From assembly GCA_026710565.1 (NCBI GenBank), contig JAPOQV010000067.1:1-32007 (forward strand): a stretch of 32,007 bases of DNA, in the 5' to 3' direction. The position numbers and the translations under genes are program-made. Below are positions 15,202 to 23,610 of this stretch, in pieces. Under the pieces are notes generated by a model that worked only from the letters and a program-made list of their open reading frames with translations, ran no database searches and was not told where the DNA came from. Position 1 is the stretch's first letter; each line of letters opens with the position of its first letter. Source of the DNA: Spirochaetaceae bacterium (lineage in GTDB: Bacteria > Spirochaetota > Spirochaetia > SZUA-6 > Bin103).

Positions 15202-15243
15202 ATCACCGAGAACGTCCTCTTTATCACCGAGAACGTCCTCTTT
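15202..15243. repeat. Perfect tandem duplication of a 21-bp operator-like unit
   Basis: Two identical, adjacent 21-bp copies (15202-15222 and 15223-15243). Each contains the near-palindrome GAGAACGTCCTC (10 of 12 symmetric; 15208-15219 and 15229-15240) centred on ACGT. The 21-bp period places both on the same DNA face. They lie about 50 bp upstream of the TTGACA of the importer operon. A LacI- or GntR-type regulator site is an inference; no regulator gene is in the window. Confidence 0.55.
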
Positions 15244-15291
15244 CGGCGACGGATGTGCCAACTTCGCGACGTACAGCCTGCCGCAGAGACG

Positions 15292-15321
15292 TTGACAGGT
15301 TCGTCGGCGGACCTTTAGCTT
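15292..15321 (+). promoter_or_regulatory. Candidate sigma-70 promoter of the ABC importer operon
   Basis: A perfect TTGACA (15292-15297) is followed after 18 bp by TAGCTT (15316-15321). Start near 15328 would give a ~60-nt leader containing GGAGG before the ATG at 15390. It is the only perfect -35 noticed in the window. Confidence 0.5.
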
Positions 15322-15389
15322 GAATCTTGGCTTTTGAGCCGCTTCGGCGGTTCTCAGGCGTCCAAATACAGAACGGAGGATCGTTACAC

Positions 15390-17261
15390 ATGGTACTCAG
15401 GAATCGAGTCATGCCGGCGTTGCTGGCGGGCTTCGCGCTCGTCGCCGGCGGAGCATGGGCTCAGCAATACAACGAAGCGCCGATGCTTCAGGAGATGGTC
15501 GCCTCGGGCGATCTGCCGCCGGTGGGCGAGCGGCTGCCGGAAGATCCGCTGGTGGTCGAGCCGGTCGATTCGGTCGGCGAGTACGGCGGCACGTGGCGCC
15601 GCGCCTTCAAGGGGATCAAGGACTTCCACGCCTTCGGCCGCCTCAACTACGAGCCGATGCTGCGCTGGCCGCGCGATCCCAGGGACCCGGTCCAGCCCGG
15701 CCTTGCCCGGGAGTGGTCGTGGTCGGAAGACGGCACCGAGCTGACCCTGCACCTGCGCCGCGGGCTCAAGTGGTCGGACGGCACGCCGTTCACGGTCGAC
15801 GACATCATCTTCTGGTGGGAGGCGATCGAGACCGACACCAACATCACCGCCGCGCCGCACGCGGAGTGGGTGATCGACGGCCAGCCGATGGAGCTTGAGA
15901 AGATCGACGACGTCACCATCAAGCTCATGTTCGCCGGCCCCAACGGCTTGGCGGAGACGGTCGGGCTTGCCTTTCACGGCAACCAGTGGCCGCTGGGCTT
16001 CGAGCGCTTCGGGTTCTTCGCGCCGCGCCACTACCTGGAGCAGTACCACCCCGCGTACAACTCGGACGTGAGCGACTACCAGCAGTTCGAGGAGAAGGCG
16101 TTCGACTTCAACATCGAGCGGCCGGCCATGACGCCCTGGCGGGTGACCGAGTGGGGCGCCGGCGCCACCGAGCTGGTCGCCGACCGCAATCCCTACTACT
16201 GGAAGGTGGATGCCGAAGGCAACCAGCTCCCGTACATCGACCGGCTGCACTTCACGCTGGTGGAGGACAACGAGGCGGCCAACCTGCTGGCCATCGCCGG
16301 CGAGATCGACATGCAGACCCGGCACATGGATCTCAGCAAGTTCCCGGTCTACCAGCAGAACGCCGAGGCGGGCGAGTACCACACGCTGCTGTGGAGTAAC
16401 GCCGCCGCGTCGCATGCGACGTTCTTTCCGAATCAGAGCTACGACGATCCCAAGTACCGTGCGCTGATGCAGGAGCTGAAGTTCCGGCAGGCGCTGTCCC
16501 TGGCCATCGACCGCGACCTGATCAACGAGGTCGTGCACCTGGGGCTGGGCACGCCGCGCACCGAGTCGGTGGTCAACGACTCGGCGCTCTTCCAGGCTGA
16601 CATCGAGCTCTACTACGCCGAGTACGACCTGGACCGGGCGGGCGCGCTGCTGGACGAGATCGGCCTGCCGGTGGGCGGCGACGGCGTGCGCACCTTCGCG
16701 GACGGCTCGGCGCTGGAGCTGATCGTCGAGGCGGTCGGCACCGCAAACATCGACGCGCTGCAGATCGCCGTCGAGGGCTGGAACGACATCGGCCTGAAGA
16801 CGGTGCTGAAGACCATGACGCGCGACGTGTACTGGCCGCGCGCCGGGGCGAACGAGGTCATGATCGCCACCTGGGGTACGGACCGCGGCCTGGTGCCGAT
16901 GGTCGACCCGATCTACCAGTTCCCGTTCGACGAGCGTTCGTGGATGGCTCCGGCATTCGGCACGTGGTACAAGACCGGCGGCGAGCTGGGCGAGGAGCCA
17001 CCGGCCGAGATGAAGGAGCTGATGGACCTGTACGACGAGTACAAGAAGACCGTGGACTCGTCGGCGCAGCTCGAGATCGCCAGGAAGCTGGTCAGGCTGT
17101 CCACCGAGGGGCTCTACACGATCGGCACCGTCGGCATGGCGCCGGGCATCGTCGTCGTCAAGGACAACTTCAAGAACGTGATGGAGGAGTTCACGGCCGA
17201 CTGGCTCATCATGTCCCCGGGGACCCAGGATCCGAGCCACTACTACTTCGACCAGTCGTAG
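15390..17261 (+). CDS. ABC importer periplasmic substrate-binding protein, family 5 (peptide/oligosaccharide type)
   Basis: 623 residues. A signal peptide (1-24, ending GGAWA before QQYNEAP) exports it; no lipobox is present. The mature part is a family-5 (DppA/OppA-like) binding protein: LVVEPVDSVGEYGGTWRR near the N-terminus, the domain signature LTLHLRRGLKWSDGTPFTVDDI, FRQALSLAIDRDLINEVV, and a C-terminal QYP-type hinge region. The length and the early GEYGGTWRR motif match the subgroup often annotated as peptide or oligosaccharide binders in environmental spirochaetes and proteobacteria. It heads an operon with two permeases and two ATPases. The start is the ATG at 15390 behind GGAGG. A stem-loop follows the stop. 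The ligand cannot be read from sequence. Confidence 0.93.
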   Translation: MVLRNRVMPALLAGFALVAGGAWAQQYNEAPMLQEMVASGDLPPVGERLPEDPLVVEPVDSVGEYGGTWRRAFKGIKDFHAFGRLNYEPMLRWPRDPRDPVQPGLAREWSWSEDGTELTLHLRRGLKWSDGTPFTVDDIIFWWEAIETDTNITAAPHAEWVIDGQPMELEKIDDVTIKLMFAGPNGLAETVGLAFHGNQWPLGFERFGFFAPRHYLEQYHPAYNSDVSDYQQFEEKAFDFNIERPAMTPWRVTEWGAGATELVADRNPYYWKVDAEGNQLPYIDRLHFTLVEDNEAANLLAIAGEIDMQTRHMDLSKFPVYQQNAEAGEYHTLLWSNAAASHATFFPNQSYDDPKYRALMQELKFRQALSLAIDRDLINEVVHLGLGTPRTESVVNDSALFQADIELYYAEYDLDRAGALLDEIGLPVGGDGVRTFADGSALELIVEAVGTANIDALQIAVEGWNDIGLKTVLKTMTRDVYWPRAGANEVMIATWGTDRGLVPMVDPIYQFPFDERSWMAPAFGTWYKTGGELGEEPPAEMKELMDLYDEYKKTVDSSAQLEIARKLVRLSTEGLYTIGTVGMAPGIVVVKDNFKNVMEEFTADWLIMSPGTQDPSHYYFDQS

Positions 17262-17269
17262 CGTCCGCA

Positions 17270-17329
17270 CCGCGGGCGCGATGGCAGCGGGATGCGGGTG
17301 TGGAAGACGCGGTTCTTCCGCGCCCGCGG
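17270..17329 (+). promoter_or_regulatory. Nested stem-loop between binding-protein and permease genes
   Basis: CCGCGGGCGCG (17270-17280) pairs perfectly with CGCGCCCGCGG (17319-17329), and inside it GGAAGA (17302-17307) pairs with TCTTCC (17314-17319). It fills much of the 109-nt gap. Such intercistronic structures commonly stabilise the abundant binding-protein message or attenuate the permease genes; no T-run follows. Confidence 0.55.
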
Positions 17330-17370
17330 CGCCCGCTGCTCCGGCCCGATAGTCAGGAGTAGCCCTTCCC

Positions 17371-18366
17371 ATGCTCGCCTACGTCGTGCAGCGGGTGCTG
17401 GCGATCATCCCGCTGCTGCTGTTCGTATCCATCATCACCTTCGTCATCATCCAGTTGCCGCCGGGAGACTTCTTCACCTCGCTGCAGGCCGAGATCGCCG
17501 AGACCGGCGGCGGCCAGGACGCCCGCACGATGGAGGCGCTCCGCAAGCAGTACGGGCTGGACCGGCCGCAGTACATCCAGTACCTGAAGTGGGTCGTCGG
17601 CTTCCTGCGCGGCGACTTCGGGTGGTCGCTGGAGTGGAACAGTCCCGTGTGGCCGCTGGTCGCCAGCCGGCTGGGATACACCGTCCTGCTCGGCGGCCTG
17701 TCGCTGGCCTTCACGATGATCATCGCCATACCGATCGGCATCTACACCGCCACGCACCAGTACGCGCTCAGCGACAACCTGCTGTCGTTCGTGGGCTTCG
17801 TGGGGCTGTCCCTGCCCGGCTTCCTGCTGGCCCTGGGCTGGATGTTCTTCGGCGCCCTGGTGCTGCGCATCGACGTCTGGGGAACGCTGTCGCCGGAGAT
17901 GGAGAACGCCCCCTTCAGCATCGCGAAGGCCGCGGACTACCTCAACCACCTGTGGCCGCCGGCGGTCATCCTGGGGCTGGCCTCGACCGCGCAGCTCCAG
18001 CGCATCATGCGCGGCAGCATGCTCGACGTGTTCGGGCAGCAGTTCATCACCACCGCCCGCGCCAAGGGCCTGAAGGAGCGCAAGGTCATCAACAAGTACG
18101 GGGTGCGGGTGGCGATCAATCCGCTCATCAGCGTGCTGGCGCTGGAGATCCCGAAGATGATCTCGGAGTCGGCGCTCATCGGCATCGTCATGTCGCTGCC
18201 GACCACCGGGCCGCTGTTCCTGCGCGCGCTGCGCACCCAGGACATGTATTTGGCCGGCACCTTCCTGCTGTTCATGACCCTGCTGCTGATGGTGTCCAAC
18301 CTGATCGCCGACATCGTGCTGGCGCTGGTCGACCCGCGCATCGTCTACGAGAGCGGTTCGGAATGA
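17371..18366 (+). CDS. ABC importer permease, DppB/OppB type
   Basis: 331 residues and about six membrane helices. The N-terminal MLAYVVQRVLAIIPLLLFVSIITFVIIQLPPGDFF is the OppB_N signature. The loop ARAKGLKERKVINKYGVRVAINPLIS is the EAA motif that docks on the ATPases. ESALIGIVMSLPTTGPLFLRAL and the terminal ALVDPRIVYE are also typical. The ATG at 17371 begins exactly at the conserved start. The stop overlaps the next permease (ATGA), giving translational coupling. It forms the channel with the downstream permease. Confidence 0.94.
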   Translation: MLAYVVQRVLAIIPLLLFVSIITFVIIQLPPGDFFTSLQAEIAETGGGQDARTMEALRKQYGLDRPQYIQYLKWVVGFLRGDFGWSLEWNSPVWPLVASRLGYTVLLGGLSLAFTMIIAIPIGIYTATHQYALSDNLLSFVGFVGLSLPGFLLALGWMFFGALVLRIDVWGTLSPEMENAPFSIAKAADYLNHLWPPAVILGLASTAQLQRIMRGSMLDVFGQQFITTARAKGLKERKVINKYGVRVAINPLISVLALEIPKMISESALIGIVMSLPTTGPLFLRALRTQDMYLAGTFLLFMTLLLMVSNLIADIVLALVDPRIVYESGSE

Positions 18367-19541
18367 GCGACCTGGCAGCCAGGTCCGCGGAGCTGTTCAA
18401 GCTCTACGAGGAGCTGGAGGACCGGGGCGACGCGGACGATGCCGCCGCCATGGCGTCCCGTGCTGCCGGCGCGCGCTACGCGGCCTCGCAGTGGCGGCTG
18501 ATGTGGCGGAAGTTCATCCGCAACCGGGCCGCAATCGCCGGCGGCATCGTCATCGCCTGCTTCTACCTGGTCGCGCTGTTCGGCCAGTTCGTTGTCCCCT
18601 ACGCGCTGGATACCCGGCACCGGAATTACATCTACATGCCGCCGCAGCGCGTGCACTTCTTTCACGACGGCCGCTTCCAACCGTTCGTCTACGCGGTCGA
18701 GCGCAGCATCGACCCGAAGACGCTGCTGAAGATCTACGAGCCGGATCGGGAGCACGTCATCCCGTTGCGGTTCTTCGCCGCGGGCGAGCCATACAAGCTG
18801 TTCGGGCTGTTCGAGACCGACGTCCACCTGTTCGGCGTGGAGGAGGGGGTCGTGTGCATCCTCGGCACCGACCGTCAGGGGCGGGACATGTTCACCCGCA
18901 TCGTGCTGGGCAGCCAGATCTCCCTGACCATCGGGCTGATCGGGGTCGCGCTCAGCCTGTTCCTGGGCTCGGTGCTGGGGGTGGCGTCCGGCTACTTCGG
19001 CGGCGCGATCGACAACCTCATTCAGCGCATGATCGAGCTGGTCCGCTCGTTTCCGTCGATCCCGCTGTGGATGGCGCTGTCGGCCGCGCTCCCCCTGACG
19101 TGGCCGCAACTGCGCATCTATTTCGCGGTCACGCTGATCCTGTCGCTGATCGGCTGGACCTGGCTGGCGCGGCAGTTGCGCGGCAAGGTCCTGTCGCTGC
19201 GTTCGGAGGACTTCGTGCTGGCCGCCAAGATGGCGGGCGCGGGCGACCGGCGGGGGATCTTCAAGCACCTGATCCCGGCGACGCTCGGCCACATCATCGT
19301 CGTCTCCACCCTGGCCATGCCGAGCATGATCCTGGGCGAAACCGCGCTGAGCTTCCTGGGCCTGGGCCTGCAGCCGCCGCTGACGAGCTGGGGCGTGCTG
19401 CTGCAGGAGGCTCAGAACATCCAGTCCATCGCCGTGTACCCGTGGGTATTCACGCCGGCGATCTTCATCGCGGCGGCGATCCTGGCATTCAATTTCCTGG
19501 GCGACGGAATGCGCGATGCGGCCGACCCGTACACGAGCTGA
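18363..19541 (+). CDS. ABC importer permease, DppC/OppC type, with extended external segment
   Basis: 392 residues, longer than ordinary DppC (~300). A charged cytoplasmic N-terminus (ELFKLYEELEDRGDADDAAAM) precedes the first helix at about 55-80. About 100 residues (roughly 80-175, including YIYMPPQRVHFFHDGRF and LFGVEEGVVCILG) lie outside before GTDRQGRDMFTRIVLGSQISL. The EAA loop is at AAKMAGAGDRRGIFKHLIP, and the C-terminus [10 protein letters not shown] is canonical. The extended segment, seen in a subgroup of these permeases, may contact the binding protein. It overlaps the upstream gene by 4 nt and the downstream ATPase gene by 26 nt. Confidence 0.93.
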   Translation: MSDLAARSAELFKLYEELEDRGDADDAAAMASRAAGARYAASQWRLMWRKFIRNRAAIAGGIVIACFYLVALFGQFVVPYALDTRHRNYIYMPPQRVHFFHDGRFQPFVYAVERSIDPKTLLKIYEPDREHVIPLRFFAAGEPYKLFGLFETDVHLFGVEEGVVCILGTDRQGRDMFTRIVLGSQISLTIGLIGVALSLFLGSVLGVASGYFGGAIDNLIQRMIELVRSFPSIPLWMALSAALPLTWPQLRIYFAVTLILSLIGWTWLARQLRGKVLSLRSEDFVLAAKMAGAGDRRGIFKHLIPATLGHIIVVSTLAMPSMILGETALSFLGLGLQPPLTSWGVLLQEAQNIQSIAVYPWVFTPAIFIAAAILAFNFLGDGMRDAADPYTS

Positions 19542-20589
19542 CCGCCCGGCGGCGCAGTCGGCCGCCACGCCGGACGGCGGGAATCCGCTGCTGCGGATCG
19601 AGGACCTGCGCACGCACTTCACGACCCTGGACGGGGTGGTCCGGGCGGTGGACGGCGTGTCGCTGGAGGTGCACCCGGGCGAGACGCTGGGCGTGGTCGG
19701 AGAGTCGGGATGCGGCAAGAGCGTCACCGCCTTCTCCGTCTTGCGGCTGCTGCCCCGCCGGACCAGCCGCATCGTCAGCGGCAGGATCCTGTTCGACCGG
19801 CGCGACGGCAGCGCGCCGGTGGACATGGCCGAGCTGGACGCCAACGGCGAGCTGATCCGCGACATCCGCGGCAACGAGATCGCCATGATCTTCCAGGAGC
19901 CGCTCACGTCGCTGTCGCCCGTGCATACCATCGGCAACCAGATCGAGGAGACGGTGCGGCTCCACCAGGCGGTGGACCGGAACGTGGCGCACGAGCGCGC
20001 CGTCGAGCTGATGGAGCAGGTCGGCATCGCCATGCCGGAGCAGCGCCTGGCCGGCTACCCGCACCAGTTCTCCGGCGGCATGCGGCAGCGGGCGATGATC
20101 GCGATGGCGCTGTCCTGCAACCCGTCGCTGCTGATCGCCGACGAGCCGACGACCGCCCTCGACGTCACCATCCAGGCGCAGATCCTGGAGTTGATGAAGG
20201 CGCTGCAGCGCGATCTGGGCATGGCCATGATGCTGATCACCCACGACCTCGGGGTGATCGCGGAGATGGCGGACCGGGTGGCCGTGATGTACATGGGCAA
20301 GGTGGTGGAGGAAGGCGACGTGCGCACGGTGTTCCACCGCCCGCTGCACCCGTACACGGTGGGCCTGATGCGCTCCATCCCGCAGGTCGGCCGGGGCGCG
20401 CCGGTGCGCCTTGCGCCGATCCCGGGCAGCGTCCCCGACCCCTTCTCGGTCCCGGCCGGCTGCGCCTTCGCTCCACGCTGTCCGGCCGCCAAGACGGCCG
20501 CGTGTGAGGCCGCGGTGGCGCTGCAGGAGGTGGAACCGGCGCACCACGTGCGCTGCACGTTGTACGGGCTGTACGAGGAGAACGGCTGA
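19516..20589 (+). CDS. ABC importer ATPase, DppD/OppD type
   Basis: 357 residues. Walker A is GESGCGKS (62-69), the Q-loop [10 protein letters not shown], the signature FSGGMRQR (185-192), Walker B LLIADEP (205-211) and the H-loop ITHDLG. The C-terminal oligopeptide-transporter extension ([12 protein letters not shown]...[12 protein letters not shown]) carries the conserved cysteines. Blocks [19 protein letters not shown] and [13 protein letters not shown] are diagnostic of the DppD class. It hydrolyses ATP on the cytoplasmic face with the next gene product to drive uptake. The ATG at 19516 overlaps the permease 3' end, so the first ~20 residues are variable linker. Confidence 0.94.
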   Translation: MRPTRTRADRPAAQSAATPDGGNPLLRIEDLRTHFTTLDGVVRAVDGVSLEVHPGETLGVVGESGCGKSVTAFSVLRLLPRRTSRIVSGRILFDRRDGSAPVDMAELDANGELIRDIRGNEIAMIFQEPLTSLSPVHTIGNQIEETVRLHQAVDRNVAHERAVELMEQVGIAMPEQRLAGYPHQFSGGMRQRAMIAMALSCNPSLLIADEPTTALDVTIQAQILELMKALQRDLGMAMMLITHDLGVIAEMADRVAVMYMGKVVEEGDVRTVFHRPLHPYTVGLMRSIPQVGRGAPVRLAPIPGSVPDPFSVPAGCAFAPRCPAAKTAACEAAVALQEVEPAHHVRCTLYGLYEENG

Positions 20590-20592
20590 GCC

Positions 20593-21632
<1,040 letters not shown>

Positions 21633-21645
<13 letters not shown>

Positions 21646-21665
21646 CGCCGGCTCAGCCGGCCGCC
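21633..21665 (+). terminator. 13-bp hairpin at the end of the ABC importer operon
   Basis: The arms 21633-21645 and 21653-21665 pair along 13 bp with one G-T wobble around a 7-nt loop (CGCCGGC). The last codons and TGA of the final ATPase gene form the left arm. There is no T-tract downstream, so it would be a GC-rich, U-poor terminator or an mRNA 3'-end protector. Confidence 0.6.
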
Positions 21666-21758
21666 AGCCCGGTACCGAGGCGCCGGGCGTACATCGACCG
21701 CCTGGAATCACGTCAGACGCGCCGAGTTGACCGATCCGGGCGCGAACATGATTGCATC

Positions 21759-21772
21759 GTGATACGTATCAC
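21759..21772. promoter_or_regulatory. Perfect 14-bp palindrome upstream of higBA (candidate operator)
   Basis: GTGATACGTATCAC is a perfect palindrome ending 17 bp before the higB start. A TTGACC (21727-21732) lies upstream and could be a -35. HigA proteins repress their own operons from palindromes in this position, so this is a good candidate HigA site. Confidence 0.55.
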
Positions 21773-21789
21773 CATACGCTGCCAAGGCA

Positions 21790-22062
21790 TTGAAATTCGC
21801 TCATCGGGGTCTGCGACGATTGTATGAACGCGGCGACACGCGACGGTTGCCTTCTGAGTTGGCGCCGCGCCTTCGGCGCATGCTGACGGCGTTGGACGAG
21901 GCGACGATACCTCGCCACGTTGATCTGCCCGGCTGGAGACTCCATCCACTGAAGGGCGACCGATCCGGGCAATGGAGCCTTCGCGTTTCCGCCAACTGGA
22001 GGCTCATCTTTCGGTTCGAAGAAGGCGAAGCGGTAGACGTGGACCTGATTGACTATCACTAG
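21790..22062 (+). CDS. higB: HigB-type toxin (RelE/ParE superfamily)
   Basis: 90 residues starting at TTG 21790. It matches the HigB mRNA-interferase family nearly end to end: KFAHRGLRRLYERGD near the N-terminus, then LPGWRLHPLKGD, WSLRVSANWRLIFRF and the terminal VDLIDYH. In this family the toxin cleaves ribosome-bound mRNA. No in-frame ATG or good Shine-Dalgarno is visible; the TTG is chosen because the protein length and first residues fit the family, so the start is less certain than the product. The toxin gene precedes its antitoxin, the usual higBA order. Confidence 0.88.
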   Translation: MKFAHRGLRRLYERGDTRRLPSELAPRLRRMLTALDEATIPRHVDLPGWRLHPLKGDRSGQWSLRVSANWRLIFRFEEGEAVDVDLIDYH

Positions 22063-22072
22063 GGAGGCTGCC

Positions 22073-22336
22073 ATGGGTGGCATGTACGATCCCGCACATC
22101 CCGGGGAGATCATCCGGGAGGCGGTTACGGCAGAGGGCTGGACAGTGGGCGACGCGGCAGATCGGCTCGGAGTCACGCGGAACACACTCTCACGGGTGCT
22201 GAACGGCAAGGCCGGCGTGTCGCCTCGGCTCGCCATCGCTTTGGAGCGCCTCGGCTGGAGCGACGCCGGCCACTGGGTGCGGATGCAGGGAGCTTACGAG
22301 TTGGCGCAAGCCCGCAGAGCCGATTCCGCAGCCTGA
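22073..22336 (+). CDS. higA: HigA antitoxin, XRE-type DNA-binding protein
   Basis: 87 residues from ATG 22073, preceded by AGGGAGG that overlaps the end of higB. MYDPAHPGEIIREAV is the family-specific N-terminus. The helix-turn-helix is VGDAADRLGVTRNTLSRVLNGKAGVSPRLAIALERL. It neutralises HigB and, by family knowledge, represses the operon, probably through the palindrome at 21759-21772. An ATG nine bases further on (MYDP) is an alternative start. Its stop lies only nine bases from the point where the opposite-strand ATPase remnant loses homology. Confidence 0.92.
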   Translation: MGGMYDPAHPGEIIREAVTAEGWTVGDAADRLGVTRNTLSRVLNGKAGVSPRLAIALERLGWSDAGHWVRMQGAYELAQARRADSAA

Positions 22337-22455
22337 GGACGATCAAGGAAGATGCTCTTGCCGGTGGCTTGCGGCCCGACGAAGACAGTCAGATCACCGA
22401 AGCGGATGTCCGCTTCGGTTACCGGGCCGACGTTGCTCGCCCGTAGCCGGTTCAT
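22294..22455 (-). pseudogene. 5' stump of an AAA-type ATPase gene, truncated at higA
   Basis: Read from ATG 22455, the first 37 residues look like the N-terminus of an ABC/SMC-like AAA ATPase: NVGPVTEADIRFGDLTVFVG followed by the Walker A GPQATGKS (27-34). From residue 38 (about base 22344) the reading frame runs into antisense higA sequence, has no ATPase character, and stops at 22294. All later motifs (Walker B, signature) are missing. It is best read as a remnant broken by the higBA-side junction. It lies 28 bp downstream of the ABC-2 permease gene on the same strand. Confidence 0.65.
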
Positions 22456-22483
22456 CGGGTCGAGCGGGCGGATCCGACGAGGC

Positions 22484-23548
22484 TCATCCCGTGGCGAGCC
22501 CCTTGCCGAGGCGCCGGGTGAGCGCCGCGATCGGCACCCACAGGAGCGCGATGATGCCGGCAGCCGCGGCAAGCTGCCACCACACGTCGGCCAGGCCGGC
22601 TCCGTTCAGGGTCACTTCGAAGATCGGGTTGATGATCCAGTAGGTGGGCAGCAGCATGGCGATCCACTGCGGCCAGTGCGGGAAGATGTAGAACACGGTC
22701 GGGCCCACCAGCAGGAAGCCCGTGCCCTTGATCACGGCGTACAGGGCGGTCGGGTCCTTGCAGGCCGTGCCGTAGACGAGCCCGAGCTGGGCGCACAGGG
22801 CCGCGGCCAGCAGCACCACTATCGCCAGCGGCAGCGCCCCGGCGGTCAGTGCGCCGTTCAATCCCAGCGTGACCAGCGACATGACGGCGCCCATCACGAA
22901 GCCGGCGATCCCCTTGGCCGCCACCACCTCGCCCAGCCGGGCCGGCGTCACCGCCAGCGCCAGCAGCGTCCCCTGCTCCCGTTCCTGGGTCAGGCTCAGT
23001 GCCGGCAGGTAGAGGCCGACGATCATCAGCGCGTACATCACCAGCAGCGGCGTCAGGCGCGCGGCGATGGGCAGCGCGGTCGAGCCCAGGGCGGTGACGA
23101 CCACCTCGACCGGAGGCTGCGATCCCTCCACCCGGCGGATCAGGTCGAGCGCGGTGACGGCCAGCACGATGCGGTCCGCGGCGCGCGCCTGCCCGCCCAC
23201 GAACAGCTCCAGCGGCGGGCGTGCGCCCGAGCGCACGCGATCGTCGAATTCCGCCGGCAGCACCAGGCCGGCGTCCAGGTCGTGGGCGGCAAGCCGGCTG
23301 CGCAGATCCTCCTCGTCCGCAAGCCGGGTTACCGCGATGCCCTCGGCGTCGGCGAGCGCGGCGGTGACCGCCGAGTCGCCCCGGTCGACTATGCCCAGGC
23401 GGGGCTGAGGGTCGAACAGCGATCCGAACACCACCTGGATCAGCACGGTCAGCACGAACGGCACCAGCAACCCGTACACGACCATCGGCGAGCGTGGACC
23501 CAGGCGCAGGTCCTTGCCCAGGATGAGCGAGACGCGGCTCAGACTCAT
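22484..23548 (-). CDS. ABC-2 type exporter permease (second permease of the operon)
   Basis: 354 residues. One N-terminal membrane helix (about 25-45, MVVYGLLVPFVLTVLIQVVFG) is followed by a ~130-residue extracytoplasmic domain and five or so C-terminal helices. QEREQGTLLALAVTPARLGEVVAAKGIAGFV is the ABC-2 membrane-family block following the LSLT segment, as in NatB/YhaP-like exporters. It starts at ATG 23548 with CAGGAGG upstream. It is third in the ATPase-permease-permease operon and pairs with the 400-residue permease. Substrate unknown; the domain plan is used for drugs, Na+ or lipids in relatives. Confidence 0.87.
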   Translation of the reverse strand: MSLSRVSLILGKDLRLGPRSPMVVYGLLVPFVLTVLIQVVFGSLFDPQPRLGIVDRGDSAVTAALADAEGIAVTRLADEEDLRSRLAAHDLDAGLVLPAEFDDRVRSGARPPLELFVGGQARAADRIVLAVTALDLIRRVEGSQPPVEVVVTALGSTALPIAARLTPLLVMYALMIVGLYLPALSLTQEREQGTLLALAVTPARLGEVVAAKGIAGFVMGAVMSLVTLGLNGALTAGALPLAIVVLLAAALCAQLGLVYGTACKDPTALYAVIKGTGFLLVGPTVFYIFPHWPQWIAMLLPTYWIINPIFEVTLNGAGLADVWWQLAAAAGIIALLWVPIAALTRRLGKGLATG

Positions 23549-23565
23549 TGCAGCATCCTCCTGAC

Positions 23566-23610
23566 GTTCATGCGGGCAGCGCTCATGCGGCCAGCGCTCA
23601 TGCGCCCAGC
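23566..23610. repeat. Three tandem 15-bp repeats at the junction of the two permease genes
   Basis: GTTCATGCGGGCAGC, GCTCATGCGGCCAGC and GCTCATGCGCCCAGC lie head to tail. The copies differ by one to three bases. They include the stop codon of the upstream permease (23598-23600) and part of the 49-bp spacer; slippage there could lengthen or shorten that protein's tail. Confidence 0.6.

Noticed and set aside
15202..15243. CRISPR-like repeat
   Set aside because: Only two copies, directly adjacent with no spacers, and no cas genes in the window.
15118..15318. 66-codon open frame in the formaldehyde dehydrogenase/importer spacer
   Set aside because: It runs through the 21-bp duplication (giving a repeated ITENVLF) and the promoter, has no ribosome-binding site, and shows no family resemblance; regulatory DNA explains the stretch better.
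22294..22572. Intact small gene on the minus strand encompassing the ATPase stump
   Set aside because: The upstream part overlaps the end of the exporter permease and is Arg/Ser-rich shadow sequence; only the part from ATG 22455 shows family character, and that is truncated.
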